DNA of 64,000 nt, from contig NZ_JAANIG010000001.1 of NCBI RefSeq assembly GCF_011174675.1, positions 248,001 to 312,000 on the forward strand. The letters run 5' to 3'. The stretch comes from Perlabentimonas gracilis. GTDB lineage: Bacteria; Bacteroidota; Bacteroidia; Bacteroidales; Tenuifilaceae. The position numbers and the translations under genes were made by a program. Numbering within the stretch: position 1 is the first letter of the stretch; each line of letters begins with the position of its first letter. The notes beneath the pieces were generated by a model. The model searched no databases. It was not told the origin of the DNA and worked only from the letters and a program-made list of their open reading frames with translations. Of this stretch, positions 33,230-42,171 are shown one piece after another.

Positions 33230-36142
33230 ATGAGAAAAACCAAAAATTTGCTATTTATGCTTCTTTTGCTTCCCGTTATGGCGCTAATTATATCGTCGTG
33301 CGGATCGAAGTATAGCTACGAAACGGTTCCCGGTGACCCAATGAATACTAGGATTTATACTTTGGATAATGGCCTTAAGGTTTACCTTAGCGTTTACGAA
33401 GATGAACCCCGCATTCAGGCTTACGTGTCAGTTAAGGTGGGTAGCAAGAACGACCCTGCCGAAACAACCGGTCTGGCTCACTACTTTGAGCACCTAATGT
33501 TTAAGGGTACCTCGCAGTTTGGTACTCTCGACTGGGAAAAGGAAAAGCCCATGCTCGACGAGATTGAGTCTCTTTTTGAGAAGTATCGCAATGAGACCGA
33601 CTCTGAGAAAAGAGCTGCCATTTACAAGGTGATCGACAGCGTATCGTACGAGGCCTCTAAAATTGCCATTCCTAACGAGTACGACAAACTTATGAGCGCT
33701 ATCGGTTCAAGGGGGACTAATGCTGGAACCTCAAACGATTTTACCGTTTACATGGAGAACGTTCCCAGCAACCAGCTAGAGAACTGGGCGATTATTCAAG
33801 CCGATAGGTTTGCCGATGCAACTATTAGGCTTTTCCATACTGAGCTTGAAACCGTATACGAAGAGAAGAATATGTCTCTCACACAGGATGCTCGTAAGGT
33901 TAGCGAGGTGATGTATCAACTGCTTTATCCTAACCATCCCTACGGACAGCAAACTACCCTTGGCGAGGCTGAGCATCTAAAGAATCCTTCAATCATCAAC
34001 ATAAAGAATTTTTACGATACTTACTACGTACCTAACAATATGGCCGTTATCCTATCGGGCGATTTTAACCCCGATGAGGCCATTAAGATTATTGATAAGT
34101 ATTTTGGAAAGTTGGAAAAGAAAGAGGTACCCGAATTTACATTCGAACCCGAAGAGCCAATTGCTGAGCCTAAAGTAGCTGAGGTTGTTGGTCTCGAGGC
34201 AGAGCGTCTAAGCATTGGCTTCCGTTTCCCAGGCGCAGCAAGTCGCGAAGCCATGATGGCCGATATGGTGGGTATGATGCTTTCCAACCGTTCCACTGGT
34301 CTTATCGACCTAAATGTTAACCTGCAGCAGAAAACCTTACGTTCAGGTGCATACGTGTCCAAACTTACCGACTACTCTATGCTTAACCTGTACGGAATGA
34401 ATAAGTCAGGACAAACGTTAGAGGAGGTTAAGGATATTCTGCTGGAGCAAGTTGAACTGCTAAAAAAAGGTGAGTTCCCCGATTGGATGATTGAGGCTAC
34501 AATTAATAACCTCAAGCTAAACGAGATGCGTAGGCTCGAGAGCAACTCAGGCAGGGTTTGGATGATGTCAAGTAGCTTTATTAATGGAATAGATTGGAAG
34601 GATGCCGTTTCGTATATCGATGAGCTGGGTAAAATAACTAAGGAAGATCTGATTGCCTTTGCCAATGAGCACCTGGGCAACAACTATGCAGTGGTATACA
34701 AGCGCCAAGGACAGCCCGATGTTGAGCTTGTTGAGAAACCATCGATTACCCCAATTCATATCAATCGAGATGTGGAGTCGGAGTATTTAGCCGCTTTCAA
34801 GGAGCGTAAGGTGGTAGAGATTGAGCCCGTATTCCTCGATTTCGATAAGGAAATTAACAGGGTTACCACCTCAAACAACCTCGAAATTTTACATAAGGAG
34901 AATGTTGAGAACGAAACCTTTACCCTGTACTACTACTTCCCATTTGGTAGCGATAGCGATAGAATGATGAATATCGCCTCCGGATATCTAGAGTATTTAG
35001 GTACTTCGGAGTTCACAGCCGAACAAATCAAGCAGGAGTTTTACAAGCTCGCTTGCTCTTTCAATGTGTTCTCATCGCGCGACGAGACCTATGTGTACGT
35101 GAGCGGCCTAAGCGAGAACCAAGAGGCAGCCGTGAAACTACTCGAATTGCTAATAACCGATTGCCAGCCCAATGAGCAAGCCTTAGGTCTATATATCAAC
35201 AATGTTTTACGCTCAAGAGAAAATGCTAAGCAAAACCAACGCTCGGTATTCTCTGGTTTGGTTGATTATGCCACCTATGGAGCTAAATCGCCATTCACAA
35301 ACCAGCTGCCAGCTAAGGATCTACGTGCTCTAAAGGCCGAAACGCTTATTGCCAAAATTCAGGAGTTGCCAACATATCCTCATAAAATCCTTTACTATGG
35401 CCCATCGTCGCCAGCTGAGCTGAAGGAAATGGTTGAAGAAATACACTCTGTTCCTGAAACATTCGCCGAGGTGCCGGCAGCTTTCAACTTCGAGGAGTTA
35501 GCCACCACTAAAAACCGCGTAGTATTCTCTCATTACGATGCTAACCAATCGTACCTACAGCTTATTAGCCGTGGAGTTGATTACGATTACGACCTGTTGC
35601 CAAATGCGATGATGTTCAACAACTACTTTGGTTCGGGTATGAGCGCGATCGTATTCCAGGAACTGCGCGAGAAGCGTGGATTGGCATACACAGCATGGTC
35701 GCGTTACACTTTCCCAAGTAATCCTGCCAACCCCTTTATGAACAATGGGTTTATAGCAACGCAGAACGATAAGGTAATTGAAGCATTTACAGCTTTTGAT
35801 GACCTTTACAATAATATGCCAGTATCAGAGAACTCCTTTAACCTAGCCAAAGATCTGTTGCTTACAAGCATAAGAAACGAAAGGGTTACCAAAATGAGCG
35901 TAATCTGGCACTATTTGCGTACTCAGAAAATGGGTTACGAGGGTGATATTCGCAAAACATACTGGGATGTAGTGCCATCGCTAACTATTGATGATGTGGT
36001 GTCGTTCAACGAGAAGTATGTAAAAGAGCAACCCAAAACATACGTAATTCTTGGTAACGAGAAAGTGGTTGATTTTAAAGAGATATCTACAAAGTTTGGA
36101 CCGGTTGAAAAGGTAAGCCGCGACAAAATTTTCCAGTACTAG
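33230..36142 (+). CDS. M16 family zinc peptidase (insulinase/PqqL type), predicted lipoprotein
   Basis: A 970-residue protease with the inverted zinc motif HxxEH at 84-88 (HYFEH) and a distal Glu ligand around residue 207 (LETVYEEKN). The spacing between them is lengthened by a charged insertion (about 100-150), which is common in this bacterial subgroup. Four M16 domains are expected; the C-terminal half lacks a second HxxEH but keeps the R/Y pair region (FGSGMSAIVFQELREKRGLAY). A lipobox SSC (Cys24) suggests envelope anchoring. It probably degrades peptides. A terminator follows. Confidence 0.93.
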   Translation: MRKTKNLLFMLLLLPVMALIISSCGSKYSYETVPGDPMNTRIYTLDNGLKVYLSVYEDEPRIQAYVSVKVGSKNDPAETTGLAHYFEHLMFKGTSQFGTLDWEKEKPMLDEIESLFEKYRNETDSEKRAAIYKVIDSVSYEASKIAIPNEYDKLMSAIGSRGTNAGTSNDFTVYMENVPSNQLENWAIIQADRFADATIRLFHTELETVYEEKNMSLTQDARKVSEVMYQLLYPNHPYGQQTTLGEAEHLKNPSIINIKNFYDTYYVPNNMAVILSGDFNPDEAIKIIDKYFGKLEKKEVPEFTFEPEEPIAEPKVAEVVGLEAERLSIGFRFPGAASREAMMADMVGMMLSNRSTGLIDLNVNLQQKTLRSGAYVSKLTDYSMLNLYGMNKSGQTLEEVKDILLEQVELLKKGEFPDWMIEATINNLKLNEMRRLESNSGRVWMMSSSFINGIDWKDAVSYIDELGKITKEDLIAFANEHLGNNYAVVYKRQGQPDVELVEKPSITPIHINRDVESEYLAAFKERKVVEIEPVFLDFDKEINRVTTSNNLEILHKENVENETFTLYYYFPFGSDSDRMMNIASGYLEYLGTSEFTAEQIKQEFYKLACSFNVFSSRDETYVYVSGLSENQEAAVKLLELLITDCQPNEQALGLYINNVLRSRENAKQNQRSVFSGLVDYATYGAKSPFTNQLPAKDLRALKAETLIAKIQELPTYPHKILYYGPSSPAELKEMVEEIHSVPETFAEVPAAFNFEELATTKNRVVFSHYDANQSYLQLISRGVDYDYDLLPNAMMFNNYFGSGMSAIVFQELREKRGLAYTAWSRYTFPSNPANPFMNNGFIATQNDKVIEAFTAFDDLYNNMPVSENSFNLAKDLLLTSIRNERVTKMSVIWHYLRTQKMGYEGDIRKTYWDVVPSLTIDDVVSFNEKYVKEQPKTYVILGNEKVVDFKEISTKFGPVEKVSRDKIFQY

Positions 36143-36164
36143 TATTTCTTTTAGATTTAAAGAT

Positions 36165-36194
36165 AAGCGGGGGCTATATGCTCCCGCTTTTTTT
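36165..36194 (+). terminator. Intrinsic terminator after the M16 peptidase gene
   Basis: A 10-bp stem with one G-U pair (AAGCGGGGGC / GCTCCCGCTT), loop TATAT, then seven T residues in all. Confidence 0.88.
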
Positions 36195-36210
36195 ATGCGA
36201 CCTACTGCCA

Positions 36211-36241
36211 TTTTCACCAATCCTTATAAATGCTATCTTTG
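36211..36241 (+). promoter_or_regulatory. Promoter of the cysCDN genes
   Basis: TTTT at 36211-36214, 19 bases, then TATCTTTG at 36234-36241 match the phylum pattern. The cysC ATG is at 36264. Confidence 0.65.
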
Positions 36242-36263
36242 CACTACCAAACCATAAATTCTA

Positions 36264-36791
36264 ATGAGTAAAGCCCTAACCATTTGGTTTACCGGATTGC
36301 CTTCGGCAGGGAAAACTACACTTGCCAACGCTTTGCATCAGAAGCTTTGGGATCGAGAAATTGCCTCGATTATGATTGATGGCGACGATTTTCGAAAGTC
36401 ATTCTGCAGCGACTTAGGTTTCTCTCTCGAAGCTAGGCGCGAGAATATTCGCCGAGCCGCTTCTATGGCACGAATGGTGAACGATTCTGGTGTAACCTCC
36501 ATTTGTTCCTTTGTGTCACCAACCCAAGCCATTAGGCAGCTGGCTCGAAGTATTATTGGTAACGATAGGTTTATTGAGGTATACGTAAACACTCCGCTGG
36601 AGGTATGTATGCAGCGCGATGTTAAAGGGTTATACCATCAGGCCAACTTGGGCAACATTAAAGATTTAACCGGTGTGTCGTCGCCTTACGAGGCACCCGA
36701 AAACCCAGCCATACAGGTAGATACTTCGCAGGGTACATTGCCCGATAACATTGACTACCTTGTTAATTTCATACTTAAAAAGTTTTGTTAG
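36264..36791 (+). CDS. cysC: Adenylylsulfate (APS) kinase
   Basis: A 175-residue kinase that phosphorylates APS to PAPS. The P-loop is GLPSAGKTT (11-19); the substrate segment DGDDFRKSFCSDLGFS and lid region SFVSPTQAIR match the family; FIEVYVNTPLEVC follows. It is slightly shorter than E. coli CysC. It heads the cysC-cysD-cysN row and is 52 bases before cysD. PAPS serves either sulfate reduction or sulfotransferases; no reductase gene is in the window. Confidence 0.95.
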   Translation: MSKALTIWFTGLPSAGKTTLANALHQKLWDREIASIMIDGDDFRKSFCSDLGFSLEARRENIRRAASMARMVNDSGVTSICSFVSPTQAIRQLARSIIGNDRFIEVYVNTPLEVCMQRDVKGLYHQANLGNIKDLTGVSSPYEAPENPAIQVDTSQGTLPDNIDYLVNFILKKFC

Positions 36792-36843
36792 CTTTGTTTT
36801 CTAGTTTGTTAAGCAAGGTTTTTATTAATTTATCGATAACAGC

Positions 36844-37749
36844 ATGAAACAGTTTTCAATCAATCATTTGCGCGAGTTAGAGTCGGAGTCCATTTTTGTG
36901 ATACGTGAGGTATGCGCACAGTTTGAGAACCCGGTAATGCTTTTTAGCGGAGGGAAGGACTCCATCGTGATGTTTCACCTTGCCCGCAAGGCCTTTTATC
37001 CCGCACGGGTGCCATTCCCTTTAATGCATATCGATACAGGGCATAACTTCCCCGAAACCCTTGAGTTTCGCGATTGGCTTGCCAAGGAATCAGGCGCTTC
37101 GGTAATCGTTGCATCGGTTCAAGAGTCAATCGATCAGGGTAAGGTTGTAGAGGAGAAGGGCTATAGCGCCAGCCGTAATAGGCTGCAAACCGTTACCCTG
37201 CTCGATGCCATAGAGAAGCATAAGTTCGATTGCGCCATGGGAGGCGGTAGGCGCGATGAGGAGAAAGCCCGTGCCAAGGAGCGGTTCTTCTCGCATCGCG
37301 ATGAGTTTGGCCAGTGGGATCCCAAGAATCAGCGGCCCGAGCTGTGGAATATTTTCAACGGTCGTAAGGGTATGGGCGAGCACTTCAGAGTTTTCCCCAT
37401 TAGCAACTGGACCGAAATGGATATCTGGCAGTACATCCTGCTTGAGGATATTGCCATCCCGAACCTATACTATTCGCATGAGCGCGAGGTGTTCGAGCGC
37501 GACGGAGTGCTCTACGCCAAAACTCCATTCATGATGGTGAAAGATACCGAGAAGGTGGAGACCCGTGTGGTTCGGTTCCGAACCATTGGCGATGCCACCT
37601 GTACCGGCGCCGTGGAGTCGGAGGCACATTCATTAACCGATATTATTAGAGAGGTGGCTGCCATAAGAACCACCGAGAGGGGTACGCGTGCCGACGATAA
37701 GCGAAGCGAAGCTGCCATGGAGGATAGAAAGATTGAGGGATACTTCTAA
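36844..37749 (+). CDS. cysD: Sulfate adenylyltransferase small subunit
   Basis: A 301-residue PP-loop ATPase that makes APS from sulfate and ATP, driven by the GTPase CysN. The PP motif is SGGKDS (35-40); the later motifs GGRRDEEKARAKERFFSHRD and TLVRFRTIGD-like VVRFRTIGDATCTG are present, and the C-terminus ends KIEGYF as in the family. Next gene is cysN, 49 bases downstream. Confidence 0.97.
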   Translation: MKQFSINHLRELESESIFVIREVCAQFENPVMLFSGGKDSIVMFHLARKAFYPARVPFPLMHIDTGHNFPETLEFRDWLAKESGASVIVASVQESIDQGKVVEEKGYSASRNRLQTVTLLDAIEKHKFDCAMGGGRRDEEKARAKERFFSHRDEFGQWDPKNQRPELWNIFNGRKGMGEHFRVFPISNWTEMDIWQYILLEDIAIPNLYYSHEREVFERDGVLYAKTPFMMVKDTEKVETRVVRFRTIGDATCTGAVESEAHSLTDIIREVAAIRTTERGTRADDKRSEAAMEDRKIEGYF

Positions 37750-37798
37750 TATCCTAAACATCTCACATCAACAATAATTAATAAGGATATTTTTTACT

Positions 37799-39076
37799 AT
37801 GGATAAGACTTTTAATGATTCCGCATACCTAGATATGGAGCTGCTAAGGTTTACCACTGCAGGCAGTGTTGATGATGGCAAGAGCACTCTGATTGGTAGA
37901 CTACTGTACGATTCCAAAGCAATTTTTCAGGATCAGCTCGAGGAGGTTGAGCGTGCCAGCGTTAAGAAGGGCGATGAGCATATGAACCTAGCCTTGCTTA
38001 CCGACGGATTAAGGGCCGAGCGAGAGCAGGGTATTACCATTGATGTGGCGTATCGTTACTTCCATACCCCCAAGCGTAAGTTCATTATTGCCGACACCCC
38101 CGGTCATATTCAGTACACCCGCAATATGGTTACAGGAGCATCCACAGCAAATGCTGCGGTTATACTAATTGATGCTCGCCATGGTGTGATTGAGCAAACC
38201 ATACGCCACGCTTACATTGCTTCGCTACTGTGCATTCCGCACATCATTGTGTGTGTTAATAAGATGGATTTGGTGGACTTTAGCGAGGATATATTCAACG
38301 CTATTCAGAAACGATTCCTTGAGTTCTCTACCAACCTTAATCTGAACGATGTGAGGTTTATTCCCATCTCAGCTTTGCACGGCGATAATGTGGTGGAACG
38401 CTCCAAGCGAACTCAGTGGTACGATGGCCCAACCCTAATGTTCTTGCTGGAGAACCTATACATCAGCAACGATTACAATCAGGTTGATGCCCGATTCCCT
38501 GTGCAGTATGTTGTTAGGCCTCAGTCCGATGATTTTCACGATTTTAGAGGGTATGCAGGCCGAATGGCCAGCGGAACATTTAGCATTGGCGATAGGGTTA
38601 AGGTATTGCCCTCGGGTTTTACATCAACCATCGAGTCAATAGTTTTTCATAAAGAAAAGCTCCAGAGCGCCAGCGCACCACAATCGGTAACCATAACCCT
38701 TGCCGACGATTTGGATGTAAGCAGGGGTTGTATGCTAGTTCCGTTCGAGAACGGGGTAAACGTGGAGCAGGATGTAAACCTAATGGTTTGCTGGCTAAGC
38801 GATAAACCGCTTAACCCAGCTGCTAAGTATGCGGTTAAGCATACCTCTAGCGATGTGCGCTGTATGGTTAAGGAGGTGAAGTACAAGGTAAATATAAATA
38901 CTCTCGAGAAGGATTTCGACGATAGGAACATTGGGCTAAACGATATTGCTTGCATCAATATTAGGACAACAAAACCCTTGTTTTTCGATTCGTACAGAAA
39001 GAATCGTATTACTGGGAGTTTAATTATAATTGATGAAGCTACGAATGTAACCGTGGGAGCGGGGATGATTTTATAG
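37799..39076 (+). CDS. cysN: Sulfate adenylyltransferase large subunit (GTPase)
   Basis: A 425-residue EF-Tu-like GTPase. G1 is GSVDDGKST (22-30), G2 lies in EREQGITIDVAYRYF, G3 is DTPGH, G4 is NKMD, followed by EF-Tu domain II/III-like barrels. It is stand-alone, with no fused APS kinase; CysC is encoded separately upstream. The gene ends 2 bases from the stop of the convergent NUDIX gene. Confidence 0.97.
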   Translation: MDKTFNDSAYLDMELLRFTTAGSVDDGKSTLIGRLLYDSKAIFQDQLEEVERASVKKGDEHMNLALLTDGLRAEREQGITIDVAYRYFHTPKRKFIIADTPGHIQYTRNMVTGASTANAAVILIDARHGVIEQTIRHAYIASLLCIPHIIVCVNKMDLVDFSEDIFNAIQKRFLEFSTNLNLNDVRFIPISALHGDNVVERSKRTQWYDGPTLMFLLENLYISNDYNQVDARFPVQYVVRPQSDDFHDFRGYAGRMASGTFSIGDRVKVLPSGFTSTIESIVFHKEKLQSASAPQSVTITLADDLDVSRGCMLVPFENGVNVEQDVNLMVCWLSDKPLNPAAKYAVKHTSSDVRCMVKEVKYKVNINTLEKDFDDRNIGLNDIACINIRTTKPLFFDSYRKNRITGSLIIIDEATNVTVGAGMIL

Positions 39077-39078
39077 CT

Positions 39079-39516
39079 TTACAGCCCAAGTTGGGCAAGT
39101 GCATATTCAATTACCTCCTTGTGGTCGAAAGCCAAAGGAGGTAATTCGTTTATGGGGAACCACTCAGCCTCAGCGGCATCGTCGCCAGCCAAAAGCTTGC
39201 AATTACTTGGGCTGGTAAATCCGTAGTGTACCACAGCAATGTTGCGTCCGCGCGGGTCGCGTCCAATGGTATCGAAGGTGGCAAGTTGCTTCAGGTCAAT
39301 GGCATTTAGCCCGGTTTCTTCAAGGAGTTCGCGTTTGGCTGCATCAGCAAGTAGTTCATCCATTTCGGGAAATCCACCGGGAAGTGCGTATGCATCCTTG
39401 TATGGCTCGTTACCGCGTTTTACAAGTAGTAATTTGAGAGGGGACTCTTTGTCTTTTAGGAAGACTACCGAGTCCACCGTAACGAGCATTCTCGGGTAAT
39501 CGTAGGTGTATGGCAT
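39079..39516 (-). CDS. NUDIX hydrolase
   Basis: A 145-residue NUDIX protein with a complete Nudix box GX5EX7REUXEEXGU (GGFPEMDE, then RELLEETGL), the metal-binding pyrophosphatase motif. The start MPYTYDYPRMLVTVDSVVF resembles the ADP-ribose/NrtR-like group, but there is no winged-helix C-terminus, so it is an enzyme rather than a regulator. It is last of the NlpC/P60 - small protein - NUDIX row and tail-to-tail with cysN. Confidence 0.9.
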   Translation of the reverse strand: MPYTYDYPRMLVTVDSVVFLKDKESPLKLLLVKRGNEPYKDAYALPGGFPEMDELLADAAKRELLEETGLNAIDLKQLATFDTIGRDPRGRNIAVVHYGFTSPSNCKLLAGDDAAEAEWFPINELPPLAFDHKEVIEYALAQLGL

Positions 39517-39519
39517 CGT

Positions 39520-39642
39520 TTAAAGGTTGTTCTGTGGATTGAAATTGTCATCCTCATTGTTGGCCTTACCATCCCTTTTCCTAAATGCAATCCAAAGTGC
39601 AAAGGCAATTATGGCTACTACAATTACGATTTGAGGTTTCAT
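39520..39642 (-). CDS. Small single-pass membrane protein, 40 residues
   Basis: A short frame between the NUDIX and NlpC/P60 genes. It begins MKPQIVIVVAIIAFALWIAF, a clean membrane helix, followed by RKRDGK (positive, cytoplasmic side) and an acidic/Asn-rich tail ending NPQNNL. The stop lies 3 bases before the NUDIX start and the ATG 24 bases after the NlpC/P60 stop, so it fits an operon gene exactly. No family is recognised; its function may be tied to one neighbour. Confidence 0.65.
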   Translation of the reverse strand: MKPQIVIVVAIIAFALWIAFRKRDGKANNEDDNFNPQNNL

Positions 39643-39666
39643 ACATTCAGGTTTTAGGCAATCTAT

Positions 39667-40452
39667 CTAATCATTCAGTACCCTTTTTATTACTCTTAGC
39701 TTATGTGAATACCGTTTGTGCTGTAAATTGTATATGCCCTGTTGATCAAGAAGATCGATCTTAACATACCCCGAGCTGTGAATAATCTTATTCTCATTAA
39801 GAATTATGCCCACATGGATTATGTTTCCCTCCTCGTCATCAAAATAGGCAAGGTCGCCAACGCGGGTTAGATTAATAAAATCGACCGTACTGCCCAAACT
39901 AACCTGCTGGCTTGCATCGCGGGGTAGGCTAATGCCAATCATTTTGAAAATCACCTGGGTTAGGCCTGAACAGTCAATTCCGTAGGGCGACCGTCCACCC
40001 CAAAGGTAGGGCGAGTTTACGTAGCTCTCGGAGAAGTTAATAATATCTTGCTCTGTGCTTTTTACTGATTCCACAGGAATGTTAAAGGTTTTGTATGTTT
40101 CGTTAAGCAGGCCAAACGTTCCATTTTCGGCGTTAAAATTGTAAAGTGTTGAGCCTGGGCATAGCCTAATGGGGAAATCGTTAGTGTTTGCTTTGGCGGT
40201 AAATAGTCGAGTGGCTACGGATGAAACCCCGTCGAGGGTTAGTAGCCCCATCTGCTCATCATCGAACTGCTGGCAGTGCTTACTGTCAATCCATCCCTCG
40301 TATTGGTCGAGCGACTGCCTAACCCGGAACCACTCACGATGCTCCTCTAGTATCTCAAAGGTTTCGCCAAAAAGCGGTTGGCTAATCATCTCGCTTCGCT
40401 TAAAGGGCTCTTTGCGTAGGGCAGCCAAGCATTGGTTTACAACTCCAAACAT
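39667..40452 (-). CDS. NlpC/P60 cysteine peptidase with SH3-like N-terminal domains (YkfC/dipeptidyl-peptidase VI type)
   Basis: A 261-residue peptidase. Bacterial SH3-like regions occupy about 1-130; the NlpC/P60 domain follows with the catalytic Cys161 (YGIDCSGLTQ), His213 (NIIHVGII) and His225 (KIIHSSG). There is no signal peptide, so it probably works in the cytoplasm, cleaving gamma-D-Glu-diamino acid bonds of murein peptides during recycling. It is downstream of the CPBP protease gene by 60 bases and has its own candidate promoter. Confidence 0.9.
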   Translation of the reverse strand: MFGVVNQCLAALRKEPFKRSEMISQPLFGETFEILEEHREWFRVRQSLDQYEGWIDSKHCQQFDDEQMGLLTLDGVSSVATRLFTAKANTNDFPIRLCPGSTLYNFNAENGTFGLLNETYKTFNIPVESVKSTEQDIINFSESYVNSPYLWGGRSPYGIDCSGLTQVIFKMIGISLPRDASQQVSLGSTVDFINLTRVGDLAYFDDEEGNIIHVGIILNENKIIHSSGYVKIDLLDQQGIYNLQHKRYSHKLRVIKRVLND

Positions 40453-40471
40453 AGCAAACGTTCTTTTTTTG

Positions 40472-40502
40472 TAAATGTATCACTTTTACGCCTATTGGTA
40501 AA
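40472..40502 (-). promoter_or_regulatory. Candidate promoter of the NlpC/P60 operon
   Basis: On the minus strand TTTA (40502-40499), 19 bases, then TACATTTA (40479-40472); one mismatch to each consensus box. The ATG is at 40452. Confidence 0.45.
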
Positions 40503-40512
40503 GAAATGAACA

Positions 40513-41355
40513 TTAAAAAATGGTCTTATTTCCCTCAACCCTTGCAACGGTGGGGGAAATTGGTTTCTCAAGCCTTTTGTTAAGTATGTAGACACAAGCT
40601 GCAGCAACCACCGCAGCCCCTGCAATTATTATAATATACTTGATGTCGGTCATGATAAGTTCTCTGAGCTCCATATCCTCATATTTCGATACATCAATTC
40701 CAATAATATCAGGTAAAGTAGCCGTAAAATTGTTAAAGGCGTGGATGATTATTGCAAGCGAAGTGCTTCGTGTTCGGTAGTAAATCCACCCTATGAAGAT
40801 TCCTAGGATCAGGGCCGAGATGAATTGCCAAGGATTTAAATGAACCACCCCAAACAGAACGCTTGATGCAACTATGGCAGTAGCGGGAGAGTAGCGCTTT
40901 AGTAAACCTTTTAGCATGATTCCTCTAAATATTAGTTCCTCAAGCACAGGCGCTAGCACCACAATGGTTGTGAATGTGAAAATATTCCTTGGGTTACCCA
41001 TACTTTGCCTGAAAAGTTCTGCAAACTCATCGGACATGGGGATAAGCGATGAGAGTGGAATGGTTAACGATAGCTGAATACTTAAAGTACCCAGTAGGAT
41101 TACAGGAATTATCATCCCATTTGGAATCTTGTAGTTGAAAGTGTAATCATCACTTTTGTTTCTCCAGATGGAGAAAAGTATCCAAAACGATAACCCCATG
41201 GTAACTAGGTAGAACAAAAAGGTGGTGGCTTCTGTACCAATTATACCTCTTAGAAACATAATTGGCGACAGGAAGAGTGTTACGGCTAGGGTTATTGCCA
41301 ATAAACCAATGCTTTGCCCAATGCTGAGGTAGTTTTTAGAAATCTGGTCGGTCAT
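40513..41355 (-). CDS. CPBP family intramembrane metalloprotease
   Basis: A 280-residue membrane protein of the CPBP (Abi/CAAX protease) family with about eight helices. The active-site motifs are EExxxR at 139-144 (LEELIFRG), FGVVH with His172, and HAFNN (His205). The family includes prenyl-protein proteases, bacteriocin-immunity and quality-control proteases; the substrate here is unknown. It lies 17 bases after trmJ and is probably co-transcribed with it. Confidence 0.88.
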   Translation of the reverse strand: MTDQISKNYLSIGQSIGLLAITLAVTLFLSPIMFLRGIIGTEATTFLFYLVTMGLSFWILFSIWRNKSDDYTFNYKIPNGMIIPVILLGTLSIQLSLTIPLSSLIPMSDEFAELFRQSMGNPRNIFTFTTIVVLAPVLEELIFRGIMLKGLLKRYSPATAIVASSVLFGVVHLNPWQFISALILGIFIGWIYYRTRSTSLAIIIHAFNNFTATLPDIIGIDVSKYEDMELRELIMTDIKYIIIIAGAAVVAAACVYILNKRLEKPISPTVARVEGNKTIF

Positions 41356-41372
41356 ATATGGTTGCGTTAACT

Positions 41373-42074
41373 TTAAGAATCCTTACTATTTTCAATCGAA
41401 TCAATTACTTTGGCCGATACGGAGTGAAGCAGGTTTATATCCTCATCGGATATTTGGCCAAGGCGCTCCAATACTCTTCCGTGAACCAACGATGCTTCGG
41501 TTATTCCAATTGTATTTAGAATTTGAATTATTCTATCCTTAAGGGGTTTGTATCCAGCATTTTCTTTTGCAACGCTAGGAGTTGCCAAGCTGCTAACCGC
41601 AATGCTGGAAAGTGAATAGGCAAAAACCATAACTGCCTGAGCCAGATTAAGCGAAGGGTAGGGCTGGGGGAGTGGGATAGAGGCAACAGCATCGCAAAGA
41701 GCCATATCGCTGTTCGATAGCCCCGACTCCTCGCCTCCAAACACAATGGCTACCGATTGTATGGAACTCTTCTTTTTTTCGATGAACGATTTCAATTCAT
41801 GGCTCGAAACAATATCCTGCTTTACCCAGCGCTGCTTTGCCGATGTGGCAACCGAAAAGTCAATATCATCAAGTGCTTTGGAGAGGGAACTGAAAACCAT
41901 GGCGTTATCCAGTATATCATGCGAACCATGGGCTAACATCAGCGCCTTGTCGCACTTATAATCGCAGGGGTTTACTAACCTTAACTCTTGAAATCCCATG
42001 GTTTTAATAGCTCGGGCAGCAGCTCCCACGTTTTCGGGTACTGCAGGCTCAACAAGTATAAATTTGATTTGCAT
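41373..42074 (-). CDS. trmJ: tRNA 2'-O-methyltransferase, TrmJ-like (SpoU/TrmH family)
   Basis: A 233-residue SPOUT-class methyltransferase. Motif 1 is EPAVPENVGAAARAIKTMGF, motif 2 IVFGGEESGLSN, motif 3 PLPQPYPSLNLAQAVMVFAY, with the NVGAAAR and trefoil-knot residues of TrmJ. TrmJ methylates position 32 of certain tRNAs. I start at MQIKFILVEP; an in-frame ATG 24 bases upstream is less likely. It precedes the CPBP protease gene. Confidence 0.87.
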   Translation of the reverse strand: MQIKFILVEPAVPENVGAAARAIKTMGFQELRLVNPCDYKCDKALMLAHGSHDILDNAMVFSSLSKALDDIDFSVATSAKQRWVKQDIVSSHELKSFIEKKKSSIQSVAIVFGGEESGLSNSDMALCDAVASIPLPQPYPSLNLAQAVMVFAYSLSSIAVSSLATPSVAKENAGYKPLKDRIIQILNTIGITEASLVHGRVLERLGQISDEDINLLHSVSAKVIDSIENSKDS

Positions 42075-42098
42075 GTTTATCTGCTTTGTAATAAGCAA

Positions 42099-42132
42099 AT
42101 TGAGCTGGCTAGGTTAACTTAGCCAGCTCAAT
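42099..42132 (-). terminator. Hairpin between the M3-like gene and trmJ
   Basis: A perfect 13-bp stem ATTGAGCTGGCTA / TAGCCAGCTCAAT with an 8-base loop. On the minus strand it is followed by TTGCTTATT, moderately T-rich, so it probably ends the upstream M3-like transcript. Confidence 0.65.
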
Positions 42133-42171
42133 CCTTATTTGTGTAAGGTTTCTGAGAACTTCATCTCACGG

